This document shows positions 1 through 7,313 of a stretch of DNA of 11,359 nucleotides, one piece after another. The translations under genes were made by a program, and so were the position numbers. Position 1 is the stretch's first letter. Every line of letters begins with the position of its first letter. The DNA comes from Bacteroides sp. CAG:770 (lineage in GTDB: Bacteria; Bacteroidota; Bacteroidia; Bacteroidales; UBA932). The notes under the pieces are model-generated. The model saw only the letters and a list, made by a program, of their open reading frames with translations, searched no databases and was not told the origin of the DNA. The stretch is taken from NCBI GenBank assembly GCA_000435075.1, contig FR890660.1, positions 1 through 11,359 on the forward strand, in the 5' to 3' direction.

Positions 1-321
1 TCTATGACCTTAATAAGTCGCTTAGTAATCCTTAAAAAATAACTTGGTAATCTTTGCGAGGCTTTTCGGTCTATATTCCTTTTTATGACCAAGTTGGCCA
101 AGTGGTATGACAGGGTCTACAAGATGAAACTGAAGTGCTTCAACACGGTATTACAGACGTTTATGAATAACTACCAGACTATCCTGAACTACTTCGACAA
201 CCGTTCTACCAATGCATCTGCAGAGTCCTTTAATGCCAAAGTAAAAGCTTTCAGGGCTCAGTTCAGAGGCGTAAGGGATATTCCATTCTTTATCTTCAGG
301 CTTGCCAAGATCTTTGCCTGA
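1..321 (+). pseudogene. ISL3-type transposase, C-terminal remnant
   Basis: The 78 codons from ATG 85 to the TGA at 319-321 resemble the extreme C-terminus of ISL3-group DDE transposases common in Bacteroidetes. The key block is NRSTNASAESFNAKVKAFRA followed by an FRLAKIFA ending, and the preceding KLAKWYDRV segment also fits the family. Intact members run to roughly 400 residues or more, so the catalytic core is missing. The same frame extends upstream to base 1 but is broken by TAA at 40-42, and the upstream residues match the family poorly, which suggests decay or a deletion junction. The ATG at 85 is therefore probably not a real start. Family assignment comes from recognised motifs, not a search. 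This is most likely a dead insertion-sequence fragment. Confidence 0.72.
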
Positions 322-332
322 CACACGGCACC

Positions 333-360
333 GCAGCCGGCAAATACGCCGGCCGGCTGC
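333..360. repeat. GC-rich inverted repeat downstream of the transposase remnant
   Basis: GCAGCCGGC (333-341) and GCCGGCTGC (352-360) form a perfect 9-bp stem with a 10-nt loop, 11 bp after the transposase stop. No T-tract follows on either strand, so it is not a standard intrinsic terminator. It could be a subterminal element of the old insertion sequence or a structured relic. Confidence 0.5.
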
Positions 361-361
361 T

Positions 362-408
362 CAAAGCAAACTGCGCAGCTCAGCCCAAGGGCTGCTCCGC
401 TTGCTTTG
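362..408. repeat. Nested hairpin region
   Basis: CAAAGCAA (362-369) pairs with TTGCTTTG (401-408), and an inner CAGCCC (381-386) pairs with GGGCTG (389-394) across a 2-nt loop. Together they make an interrupted stem-loop of about 47 nt. The rest of 409-514 holds no gene I can support. A short inverted pair TCAAC (436-440)/GTTGA (452-456) lies there and may be part of an old IS end. Confidence 0.4.
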
Positions 409-503
409 TGCCTCAGACGCACTATGAAATGCAAATCAACCGGGATTTTTCGTTGAGCCGTTTGTTCTCCCCCTGACCCGAAACGAAGCGCAGCTGCAGT
501 AAA

Positions 504-545
504 ATTAAAAAGTTAAACCCCCGTAGAATGCATCTACGAGGGTTT
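504..545 (-). terminator. Rho-independent terminator of tRNA-Phe
   Basis: On the minus strand the arms AAACCC (545-540) and GGGTTT (520-515) pair. After one mismatch, CGTAGA and TCTACG (538-533 with 527-522) continue the stem around a 5-nt loop. The stem is followed on the minus strand by AACTTTTTAATTTT, a T-rich tail. It begins 5 nt past the tRNA 3' end, which fits termination of this tRNA transcript. Confidence 0.85.
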
Positions 546-549
546 CGTG

Positions 550-622
550 TGGTGCCACCGAGAATCGAACTAGGGACACAAGGATTTTCAGTCCTTTGCT
601 CTACCAACTGAGCTATGGCACC
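550..622 (-). tRNA. tRNA-Phe (GAA)
   Basis: The minus strand folds into a 73-nt cloverleaf. The acceptor arms are GGTGCCA and TGGCACC with discriminator A. The D-arm contains AGCTCAGTTGGTAGAGC, the anticodon stem-loop is AAGGA-CTGAAAA-TCCTT with anticodon GAA, and the T-loop contains GTTCGATTC. The bases after the discriminator read CAC, so CCA is not encoded and must be added enzymatically, as is usual in Bacteroidetes. A strong promoter lies about 50 nt upstream and a terminator directly downstream, so it appears to be a stand-alone transcription unit. Confidence 0.97.
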
Positions 623-678
623 AAGTATTTTTCCTTACTTGAAGTTCGGTGAAGTACCGTTCTTTTCGTTTGGGATTA

Positions 679-709
679 CAAAGGTAGGCATTTTTTCTTA
701 CACTCCAAA
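679..709 (-). promoter_or_regulatory. tRNA-Phe promoter (Bacteroidetes type)
   Basis: On the minus strand, TTTG (709-706) is followed by a 19-bp spacer and TACCTTTG (686-679). This matches the Bacteroidetes -33/-7 consensus (TTTG, 19-21 bp, TAnnTTTG) exactly. Transcription would start near 672, giving a leader of about 50 nt before the tRNA. Confidence 0.8.
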
Positions 710-750
710 TTTTTCTTGCACTTTTTTCAATATTTTTTCGAAGTTTTTTT
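710..750 (-). promoter_or_regulatory. Phased A-tracts upstream of tRNA-Phe promoter
   Basis: Four A-tracts on the minus strand (T-runs on the plus strand at 710-714, 722-727, 733-738 and 744-750) lie immediately upstream of the -33 box. Their centres are about 11-12.5 bp apart, close to one helical turn. This is the layout of an UP-like, intrinsically curved activator region. The remainder, 751-892, carries only short palindromes (773-783 and 805-820), with no gene and no convincing terminator. Confidence 0.5.
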
Positions 751-892
751 GCGCATATACAATAACTCATTATCCCTCAGGGAATTGTCCAGGAACACTT
801 TTTTTGACATTTTTCTGTCATCACCAGACTCAGATATGCAACCTCGAAACCACATTAAGTAATATCAACTCAAACAATCAGAAATAACTCCC

Positions 893-3826
893 CTATTCCT
901 CATCGCGGACACAGCGGACAGTGCCCCTGCCGGAACTATCGAGGGAAAGCTGGCCGGTATACTGCCAGATAAGACCCTGACCGCTGCCCTGCTTGTAATA
1001 GCCGGCACGGGCACCCGTAAAGAACGTATTGCTCCACATGAAATTGGAAGGCTTGGAAAGGAACATCGTCATCATTGACAATTCCCTTTGGTTCGGCACG
1101 CGCCAGGCACCGCCCTTGGCGGCCTTGCACACGTCGGCCGTGGCAGATATGAACGGCTGATTGTAGCCCGTATTGATAATCGAGCCACGCGCAAACGTGC
1201 CTGGCAAATCAGAAGAAGCCACGATGAACTTCCCGTAAAGTTTGTTGGTCGTATTCTCGCCACGCTCAAGAGAAGGGCTCATGGCCGTCGATTGATAACC
1301 GCGGAGAGCATCTTCAGCAAGAAGCATGGTAACCTCTGTACCATCATCCACAGACCTGGTCGCATAATATTTGTCAGCCGTCACACCCACACCAGTACGA
1401 TTGGACTGCAGATTCCTTACACAACGGACCTTGGAAGCCTGACCCCAAGAATTGACGACACCCTTGCGAGAAGTAGAAACGCCCTCTTCAGCCCAGAGCA
1501 CAGCCATATCAGAAGAAGTGAAATAATGCCAAAACTTCAGAGCCTGATCTTTGATAAGCTTATTTCCATTCATATCATAGATTCCCTGCTGATAAGCCGT
1601 CTTCAGCGCATCCCAGTCATTCGGATTAAATAGACGCGCATCAGTAGGCAGAATCTCCTCACCACTCCAAAGACCGATGTACTGGCCCACAGAAGGAAGG
1701 TACCATTTGACCTCGGAAGCCTCTATCTTTCCATCGCCATTCTCATCACGATTACGGCTCATACAGGCCATAAAAACATCAGTGTACAAATCCTGTGCAT
1801 TGTCACTACGCTTCTGCATCCCGGATGTCGGGTAAAAAACAGAAACATTCTTCCTGGTCGTGGCAAGGCCGTCCCAAGTCTCACCGGTTCCCGAATAATT
1901 GGAATACTTCAGGGCAAAACCCTTGACCTTCTCCTCCTCCGAAACACTCTCCACCCCATAAGGCACAAGCGTCGGGTCCATCTTATAGAAAGTCCAGACA
2001 GGCTCCTGCGAAATCACATACTTGGCCTCCGCATAAGAACTCATCTTGTCAGGACTCGTCTCATAAGTATTCGCCAGATACACAATACGCTCCTCAGTCC
2101 GGTTCGCATACTCAGTCCAATCCCTGTCACTATAATAATTCTCATCAATGAAACACGTATAATAGACTCCGCGCTTACCATTGACCTTAGCATTGAAATA
2201 CGAATCATTGTCCGCATTTGCCATAAGATCGACAAACATCCTGAAGACATTCATCGTATTGTCCAGGCCCGGAAAACGACAGACGTCCGCCACGGTACGG
2301 GCCGAATACGTCTTCTGACCGACACCTGAAGTCGCGCCGGTATTCTTCACGAAATGCACCCAATAATAGTCATGCTCCGTCTTTCCGCCCTGAGGATCAG
2401 CAAAATAAGCCTCCTTCCCGGCGACCGGAACAGCATTGAAATGACCATCGAAAGTCCCGACCTTCGCCGCATTCCTGTCTGCATCAGTCTCGGCAGCCTT
2501 ATACGCAGAAGGGTCATACAAGCCATCCGGTCGAACCAGAAGACTCTCCGTCTCCCCGAAAGCCGTCTTGAACTTCACAATGTATCCGAAATCCCTGAGT
2601 CCCTGAATCTCCTCCTGCGTAAACGAAAAGACACGAGACTCATAATGACAGTCCACATCGAAAACCTCACCATTGTCAGTCCTGATGATCACCCCCTCAG
2701 CCCCGGGATTATCCTTGTCAATGATAGTGTTCCCATCCGCCTTCGCCTCAGCGACAATATCATCCACCCCATTGACAGTAACGGTATATTCATACTTGTA
2801 GTTCCTCGCCACACTGAAATCCGAAAGCGACTTCCCGAAATCACCCAAATGGATGGTATAGTGCACATTACCAGAAACATCCCCCTTCTTGTACTTGCCA
2901 TAAATGACAATATATGTAGAATTCACAGGAGCATTGACAAAAGACTTCACACCATCAGAATAGACATTCCTCTCGCGGTCATTCCACTTCGAAATGTCAG
3001 AAGACGACGTCTGGATATTCTCCGGAAGATAGAAATTCACCTCCAGCTCATTCATGACCGTACGCGGCAAATTCTCGAAATCCGCATATGATGCAGTCGT
3101 ATTCTTGTCAATGACAGGAACCCGTCGAGGGACATTGCAAATCACATAATAATCAGGGTCGAAACTAATCCCCTCCCCGGTCTTCACCGTAATCTTATTC
3201 TTGGAAACCGCCTTAAACAACTTAAGACGCTGAGCATCAGCAGAAATAGGATTATCAATCCTACCAGTACCCGTACCGGACTTCGACACATGGACAGGCT
3301 CACCATCATTGACATAACCCGTCATGAGAAAACAATTGTCCATCGGATTTACAGACTCCTTCTGACGCGAATATACAGCCGCGAGAAAATCCTTCCTGGT
3401 CAGGTCCGAATTCGTCGCATTCAGAATCCGCTCATCCGTAATGCTGTACTGGGACGTCACCGCATTGGCGATACCATAAATATACACATCCCCCGTAACC
3501 GCCTGAATACCGGAAATATCCGCAGACTTGTCATAACCGGTAGAAGAATTACGGTCAGCATTGAACTTCAAGTCACTCTCCGAAAAAGTCTTGAAACCCA
3601 CAAGCACACCAATCTTGTCGAACACGTACACACGGAGATCATGGACAGCGACCTCATTGGCATCATTCGGGTCCCAGCCCTTGACCACCACCCGGTCAAG
3701 CTGCCCCGACAACACATTGAGAGACAACGTTACAGCCTCCCCGTCACCTGCGGCGGAAGGAACCGTCTCCTTCGCGCAAGCGGCGAAAATGATTAAGGTC
3801 AATGCCAATGCAAATATTCTTTTCAT
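893..3826 (-). CDS. Large fimbrial lipoprotein, putative pilus-tip adhesin (DUF4906-like)
   Basis: I place the start at ATG 3826, giving 977 residues, because it begins a lipoprotein signal, MKRIFALALTLIIFAAC, with the lipidated Cys at 17. Starting at 3868 would add 14 residues before it and overlap the upstream gene. The N-terminal half is fimbrial in style: an LGDFGKSLSDFSVARNYKYE segment near 327-346 with VNGVDDI shortly after resembles the strand region of Mfa2/DUF4906-type proteins. Residues about 694-705 form an EF-hand-like loop (D694, N696, D698, K700, I701, E705). Two lectin-like modules follow, each opening with a W-x-x-P motif (W708, W908) and closing with VRCVR (near 800 and 971), like Fib_succ_major/DUF1566 domains. 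It is the last gene of the operon, 7 bp after a fimbrillin. I infer a tip adhesin. The DUF4906 label is a recognition guess, whereas the lipoprotein and lectin-like calls are firmer. Confidence 0.8.
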   Translation of the reverse strand: MKRIFALALTLIIFAACAKETVPSAAGDGEAVTLSLNVLSGQLDRVVVKGWDPNDANEVAVHDLRVYVFDKIGVLVGFKTFSESDLKFNADRNSSTGYDKSADISGIQAVTGDVYIYGIANAVTSQYSITDERILNATNSDLTRKDFLAAVYSRQKESVNPMDNCFLMTGYVNDGEPVHVSKSGTGTGRIDNPISADAQRLKLFKAVSKNKITVKTGEGISFDPDYYVICNVPRRVPVIDKNTTASYADFENLPRTVMNELEVNFYLPENIQTSSSDISKWNDRERNVYSDGVKSFVNAPVNSTYIVIYGKYKKGDVSGNVHYTIHLGDFGKSLSDFSVARNYKYEYTVTVNGVDDIVAEAKADGNTIIDKDNPGAEGVIIRTDNGEVFDVDCHYESRVFSFTQEEIQGLRDFGYIVKFKTAFGETESLLVRPDGLYDPSAYKAAETDADRNAAKVGTFDGHFNAVPVAGKEAYFADPQGGKTEHDYYWVHFVKNTGATSGVGQKTYSARTVADVCRFPGLDNTMNVFRMFVDLMANADNDSYFNAKVNGKRGVYYTCFIDENYYSDRDWTEYANRTEERIVYLANTYETSPDKMSSYAEAKYVISQEPVWTFYKMDPTLVPYGVESVSEEEKVKGFALKYSNYSGTGETWDGLATTRKNVSVFYPTSGMQKRSDNAQDLYTDVFMACMSRNRDENGDGKIEASEVKWYLPSVGQYIGLWSGEEILPTDARLFNPNDWDALKTAYQQGIYDMNGNKLIKDQALKFWHYFTSSDMAVLWAEEGVSTSRKGVVNSWGQASKVRCVRNLQSNRTGVGVTADKYYATRSVDDGTEVTMLLAEDALRGYQSTAMSPSLERGENTTNKLYGKFIVASSDLPGTFARGSIINTGYNQPFISATADVCKAAKGGAWRVPNQRELSMMTMFLSKPSNFMWSNTFFTGARAGYYKQGSGQGLIWQYTGQLSLDSSGRGTVRCVRDEE

Positions 3827-3833
3827 AGCTTCA

Positions 3834-5180
3834 TCAATTGAATTCCACACCTCCGCCATGACCGCCATTCCACTGCATGACAGTGACTTTCAGGTCAATG
3901 ACAGTATTGCTGTAAGACAGATTATAGAGATAACGCTTGCCGGCCTCCCAGCGAGAATCAGGCGTAATGGCGTCAAGACTGAAAGATTTGTCAATGTCAC
4001 GCTCCACATCCTTATAATAAGTAGTCTTGGAATAATCGCCATTAGAGTCCTCCTTGAAAGTCACATCATAATCACCCTTATGATCCTTATTATATATGTA
4101 GCGGTCAGATAACTTATCATAATCATACTCCCCCTTTCCGGGATTATGCGTGGGATTGACCACAGAATAACCGCTTCCCCTTCCGTTATACACATATCCG
4201 ATATGACCGACACTTTCCGTCACCGTATAACTGAACTTCAATGTCTTGCCCTCCAGACTCTGCGGCCACGCCAACTTGAACTCCCCCTTGTCCGAAGCAG
4301 TCCCCACTACGGAGCCGACATGATTGAACAAATCCACCTTGGCATTGGCAGGAAGAATCTTCACAGTCACCCCGTCAGCAACACCTTTTATATCAGAAAC
4401 ATTTGACAATGTATAAGTTACGGAAGGACAGCCGGAAATATCCGCATCCCTCGTCCATGCACCGGAATAGTCAATGCCGGCCTCGCCACCGGACTGAATC
4501 TGCAGGGAAACATCCTTCAGTTTCAAGTCCCCTGCACTCTCATTCTTGAGAGTAAACGCAAATGCCGAAAACAAATGCTTAAAAGTCAAACCAACAGGCC
4601 TCTTTACATCAGTTCCATCAGAGATATCAGTTCCTGCAGACGTGTCCAGATTACGCTCCACGACATTGGAATAAACGAAATCGAACTGCGGAGAATCCAG
4701 ATTCATCTCCGTCTGCGGAACCGCAAAAACATGAGGCGCCCCTGCCTTACCGAATCCGCAGCCGTCGCCCCACAAAGTCGCAGGGGACAATGCCGGATCC
4801 ACGGATTTGTCATTGACAAGAACACCATAAAAACGATGGGCACCCGCCTTCGTCCAATAATAATTTTCAATGCCAGAATCAATGTCAATGTCTTTGCGGA
4901 ACGGCCAGACAGCTCCGGCCCCTCCGCCGTCAGACACGACATACTTCCCGTCAATATATGCCACAGGACTGTCTCCCATATACACATCCCAAATCTGCAA
5001 CGCATTGGCGAAGTGACAGAAAGAGTCCCCGTCAAGCATAGCCTTGGTATTCTGCCCGTCACCCCGGGCAGTCACGCATATGGGACTGCCAGAATTCACA
5101 TCTTCCCTCTCTACCCGCACACTGGTGCAGGAGGTAAAGGCCAATGCGGAGGCAACGCCCAAAACAAACATATATTTCAT
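3834..5180 (-). CDS. Fimbrillin-family lipoprotein (Mfa_like_1 type), second copy
   Basis: From ATG 5180 the product is 448 residues with a lipoprotein signal, MKYMFVLGVASALAFTSC, Cys at 18. An in-frame ATG at 5198 would only add six residues and weaken the signal. The body follows fimbrillin order: a KAMLDGDSF segment near 46, VWPF then YYW and FYGVLV near 91-120, a FKHLFSAFAF core-strand motif near 200, and a closing W-x-x-G-x-x-Y-x-Y block followed by the valine-rich final strand ending in QWNGG. In FimA/Mfa1 pili such lipoproteins are exported, lipidated, proteolytically trimmed and polymerised by strand exchange. It lies 50 bp after the first fimbrillin and 7 bp before the large protein. 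It may be a shaft or accessory subunit. The overall family is clear but the exact subunit role is not. Confidence 0.85.
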   Translation of the reverse strand: MKYMFVLGVASALAFTSCTSVRVEREDVNSGSPICVTARGDGQNTKAMLDGDSFCHFANALQIWDVYMGDSPVAYIDGKYVVSDGGGAGAVWPFRKDIDIDSGIENYYWTKAGAHRFYGVLVNDKSVDPALSPATLWGDGCGFGKAGAPHVFAVPQTEMNLDSPQFDFVYSNVVERNLDTSAGTDISDGTDVKRPVGLTFKHLFSAFAFTLKNESAGDLKLKDVSLQIQSGGEAGIDYSGAWTRDADISGCPSVTYTLSNVSDIKGVADGVTVKILPANAKVDLFNHVGSVVGTASDKGEFKLAWPQSLEGKTLKFSYTVTESVGHIGYVYNGRGSGYSVVNPTHNPGKGEYDYDKLSDRYIYNKDHKGDYDVTFKEDSNGDYSKTTYYKDVERDIDKSFSLDAITPDSRWEAGKRYLYNLSYSNTVIDLKVTVMQWNGGHGGGVEFN

Positions 5181-5230
5181 ATCAGTTATCATTATCAAAA
5201 CCGAAGACGGATGCCCACAAAGCAGGCAAA

Positions 5231-6307
5231 TTACTTATGCTCTATAGCACCACCTTCTGTGGTGACATTCTCTTCTTTCCATGGCTGAACTGAAGGTGCG
5301 ATGTAAATCTGGTCATCAGTACCGAATGTAAAGTTGATATCATAGATATAATGCTTTGCATTCATCCATGTAGTAAGAGACTGTTCACCCACTTTACACT
5401 GATTGAGATGAAGTACCGCTTTCTGCTCCACTTTTGCAGTTCCTGGAACATGCTGATCATAAGTGATAGTGGCTACAATGTCGTTTGTAATATCCTGCGG
5501 GATTACAAGAGTACCGTTTGCATTGTTCTCCACACTGGCAGATGTCGCCGTTAGAGCCTGTTCTCCCCTGAAGACTACAATAGGCTGCTGCTGTATCGCA
5601 TTATCAACAATCGGAGTCCAGTTGATTTCGGCAACATGTGTCTCAAACTTACCCTTTGTCGCAACATTATCAAGAGTCAGGCTCTTAATAGTGATGACCG
5701 GCTCGGTAGTCGTGGCCATATCCGCAGGTTTCGTAAACTTAGCCTTGAAAGTAATCCAGGACATGGCATGATAGAAAGTCATGGCCACATGGTTGGATTT
5801 TGAAGTGTGTGACGATGCAGTTACCGGACTCCACATCAAGTCAACTGTCTTGTCGGTAAGACGTGACTGGGTAAAAGTTTCGTTTTTGAAAATGTCAGAC
5901 ACCACAGCAGTTCCGTCAGCCTTGAATGTATGTGAACTGACAGCCGGCTTGGCATCAGCATCTGTAAGAGGAGAATAGGCAGCAAACACGAGGGAACCGT
6001 TCTTCGGCCAATAATAAGGGTAAGCGGCACCATCCTTCCATCCTGCCCAGTTAGTTCCGTTCTTCTTGAACTGGACATTGTCAAGATAGGTTGACGCATC
6101 CTTGAACAATTTAACGTCAGTACCATCCAGGCAATCAGCCTTGTAGTAAGCGTACACACCCATAATCCGATCAGCAGGGAAGACCCCATCGGTTACAGTT
6201 GTCTTGGTCTTGTTGATTTCATTGACAGGAGCCAATTCAATCTCTCCAGCAGGCTCATAGCTTACTGAAGACTTGGTGCAGGCAACAACGGCGCTGACGC
6301 CAAGCAT
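5231..6307 (-). CDS. Fimbrillin-family lipoprotein (Mfa_like_1 type), start disrupted by an A7 tract
   Basis: The open frame gives 358 residues beginning MLGVSAVVACTKSS, which has a lipobox-like VVAC but lacks the basic, long signal peptide expected. The natural ATG is at 6329, but a run of seven A puts it one base out of frame. With six A the gene would read MKKLFIVMLGVSAVVAC, a standard lipoprotein signal, and encode 365 residues. The body is a clear fimbrillin: GEIELAPVNE near 21, KTTVTDGVFPADRIMGVYAY near 35-54, YYWPKNGSLVFAAYSP near 98, the MTFYHAMSW core motif near 176, and a C-terminal IYIAPSVQPW. It lies 21 bp after the DUF5119-like gene and is a likely main pilus subunit. As written, translation from 6329 would stop after 24 codons, so it is either off, phase-variable, rescued by slippage, or affected by a sequencing error. 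Confidence 0.82.
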   Translation of the reverse strand: MLGVSAVVACTKSSVSYEPAGEIELAPVNEINKTKTTVTDGVFPADRIMGVYAYYKADCLDGTDVKLFKDASTYLDNVQFKKNGTNWAGWKDGAAYPYYWPKNGSLVFAAYSPLTDADAKPAVSSHTFKADGTAVVSDIFKNETFTQSRLTDKTVDLMWSPVTASSHTSKSNHVAMTFYHAMSWITFKAKFTKPADMATTTEPVITIKSLTLDNVATKGKFETHVAEINWTPIVDNAIQQQPIVVFRGEQALTATSASVENNANGTLVIPQDITNDIVATITYDQHVPGTAKVEQKAVLHLNQCKVGEQSLTTWMNAKHYIYDINFTFGTDDQIYIAPSVQPWKEENVTTEGGAIEHK

Positions 6308-6329
6308 TACAATAAAAAGTTTTTTTCAT
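6308..6329 (-). promoter_or_regulatory. Original start and A7 homopolymer of the first fimbrillin
   Basis: ATG at 6329-6327 is followed by seven A (6326-6320) and then CTTTTTATTGTAATG. Read from this ATG, the frame ends at TGA 6257-6255 after 24 codons. In the fimbrillin frame the codon just before the tract is TGA, so no other upstream ATG is available. Removing one A fuses MKKLFIV to the fimbrillin frame. Confidence 0.75.
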
Positions 6330-6350
6330 CTTAAAAAATATAAAATGTTG

Positions 6351-7313
6351 TTAAATGATAATTTCAGAAACGATATCTTTCCATTCGTCCACGTCAGGGG
6401 CAAGACCGCCTCCCGAACCGGGCTTGTCAGGCTTAGGAATCACGATGTCACCCGTCTTCACGCGGATTATCTGTTCTTTGTTTCCCGGGAACTGGGCCGA
6501 CACATCGACATTGAAAATATACCCTTTGCCGGCGGTATCGGTAATCACGAGCGAAAGTATCTGTCTTTCAGCGGGATTCGGGTTCTGGCCGAAGGTATTG
6601 AAACCGGTCTTCAGCGTCCCGTCGGCATTGATGCCCTTCACGTCGAAATAGACAGTCGCGACATCGTCCGAGCGCTCCCCTGTCGAAATCCGGTTAAACT
6701 CCGACACACCGGTAATCACCGCCGAAATTGACGAGACGTTTTCAATGCCATTGACCTTATCTACCTCCAGAATCCACGACTGGACGACAGTTTCGCAGTC
6801 TATTGTCAATGTTACTTCAGGAGAATCGACAGACCTTGCCGGAAGATCGACCTTGTTCAGTCTCCCCACAAAGAGATGGTCCGGGTCATAGACGATATGC
6901 TCGTCCTCGTCTCCTTTAGCGCTCTTGGTGCCACGACTCTTCAGTTTGCTCTTGAATTCTTCCGAAATAGAGTTCGTGGCAGCAAAAATCCTGTTGAAAT
7001 TGTCGGGTTCCTTCACCAGAGTCACCTGAGTATCAAAGTTATAGGCCAACACATCATAGATTCTTCCCGGAAGGACATTGACCTGACCTCCGGAAAGCGG
7101 AAGATAGGCCTGTGTTACAAGGTGTCCGTCAGAATGGTCGAAGAAAGCGACCCTCATCACGGACGGGTCCTTGGAGACGGTATAGTTCACGATGTCGCGG
7201 TCGAGATTCATCACGACATTGACAGTATAGTCAGCCTCCAGAAGCGGACGTCTCCTGCATGAGGCAGCAAAGACAGTCAGCATCATAAGTATCAGAATGC
7301 CAGTTCTTTTCAT
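6351..7313 (-). CDS. Fimbrial-associated lipoprotein, DUF5119-like
   Basis: I choose ATG 7313, giving 320 residues, because it starts a lipoprotein signal, MKRTGILILMMLTVFAASC, Cys at 19. A longer reading from 7514 adds a non-signal stretch lying inside the upstream gene. The RRRPLLEADYTVNVVMNLD start of the mature protein, followed by a pattern of a bulk physical quantity, GGQVNVLPGRIYDVLAYNFD and a later anchor-like beta region, resembles DUF5119/Mfa2-type proteins encoded in Bacteroidales fimbrial operons. Mfa2/FimB relatives anchor the pilus base in the outer membrane and limit its length. That role is inferred here. Its ATG overlaps the stop of the preceding gene in an ATGA, suggesting translational coupling. 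The C-terminus is proline/glycine-rich (IPKPDKPGSGGG) before a short hydrophobic end. Confidence 0.75.
   Translation of the reverse strand: MKRTGILILMMLTVFAASCRRRPLLEADYTVNVVMNLDRDIVNYTVSKDPSVMRVAFFDHSDGHLVTQAYLPLSGGQVNVLPGRIYDVLAYNFDTQVTLVKEPDNFNRIFAATNSISEEFKSKLKSRGTKSAKGDEDEHIVYDPDHLFVGRLNKVDLPARSVDSPEVTLTIDCETVVQSWILEVDKVNGIENVSSISAVITGVSEFNRISTGERSDDVATVYFDVKGINADGTLKTGFNTFGQNPNPAERQILSLVITDTAGKGYIFNVDVSAQFPGNKEQIIRVKTGDIVIPKPDKPGSGGGLAPDVDEWKDIVSEIII

Noticed and set aside
773..820. Short palindromes TCCCTCAGGGA and TGACA/TGTCA as terminator of the fimbrial operon
   Set aside because: On the minus strand neither is followed by a T-tract; the second is followed by A. The stems are only 5 bp.
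615..887. A 90-codon plus-strand frame over the tRNA-Phe promoter region
   Set aside because: Its Phe-rich product simply reflects the T-tracts, and it overlaps the tRNA and its promoter.
2354..3091. A 245-codon plus-strand open frame opposite the large fimbrial gene
   Set aside because: It has no recognisable domain, is rich in Ile/Arg as expected of an antisense shadow, and lies wholly inside a strongly supported minus-strand gene.
4575..5288. A 237-codon plus-strand open frame opposite the second fimbrillin
   Set aside because: It is an antisense shadow with no domain or promoter, covering a fimbrillin with clear family motifs.
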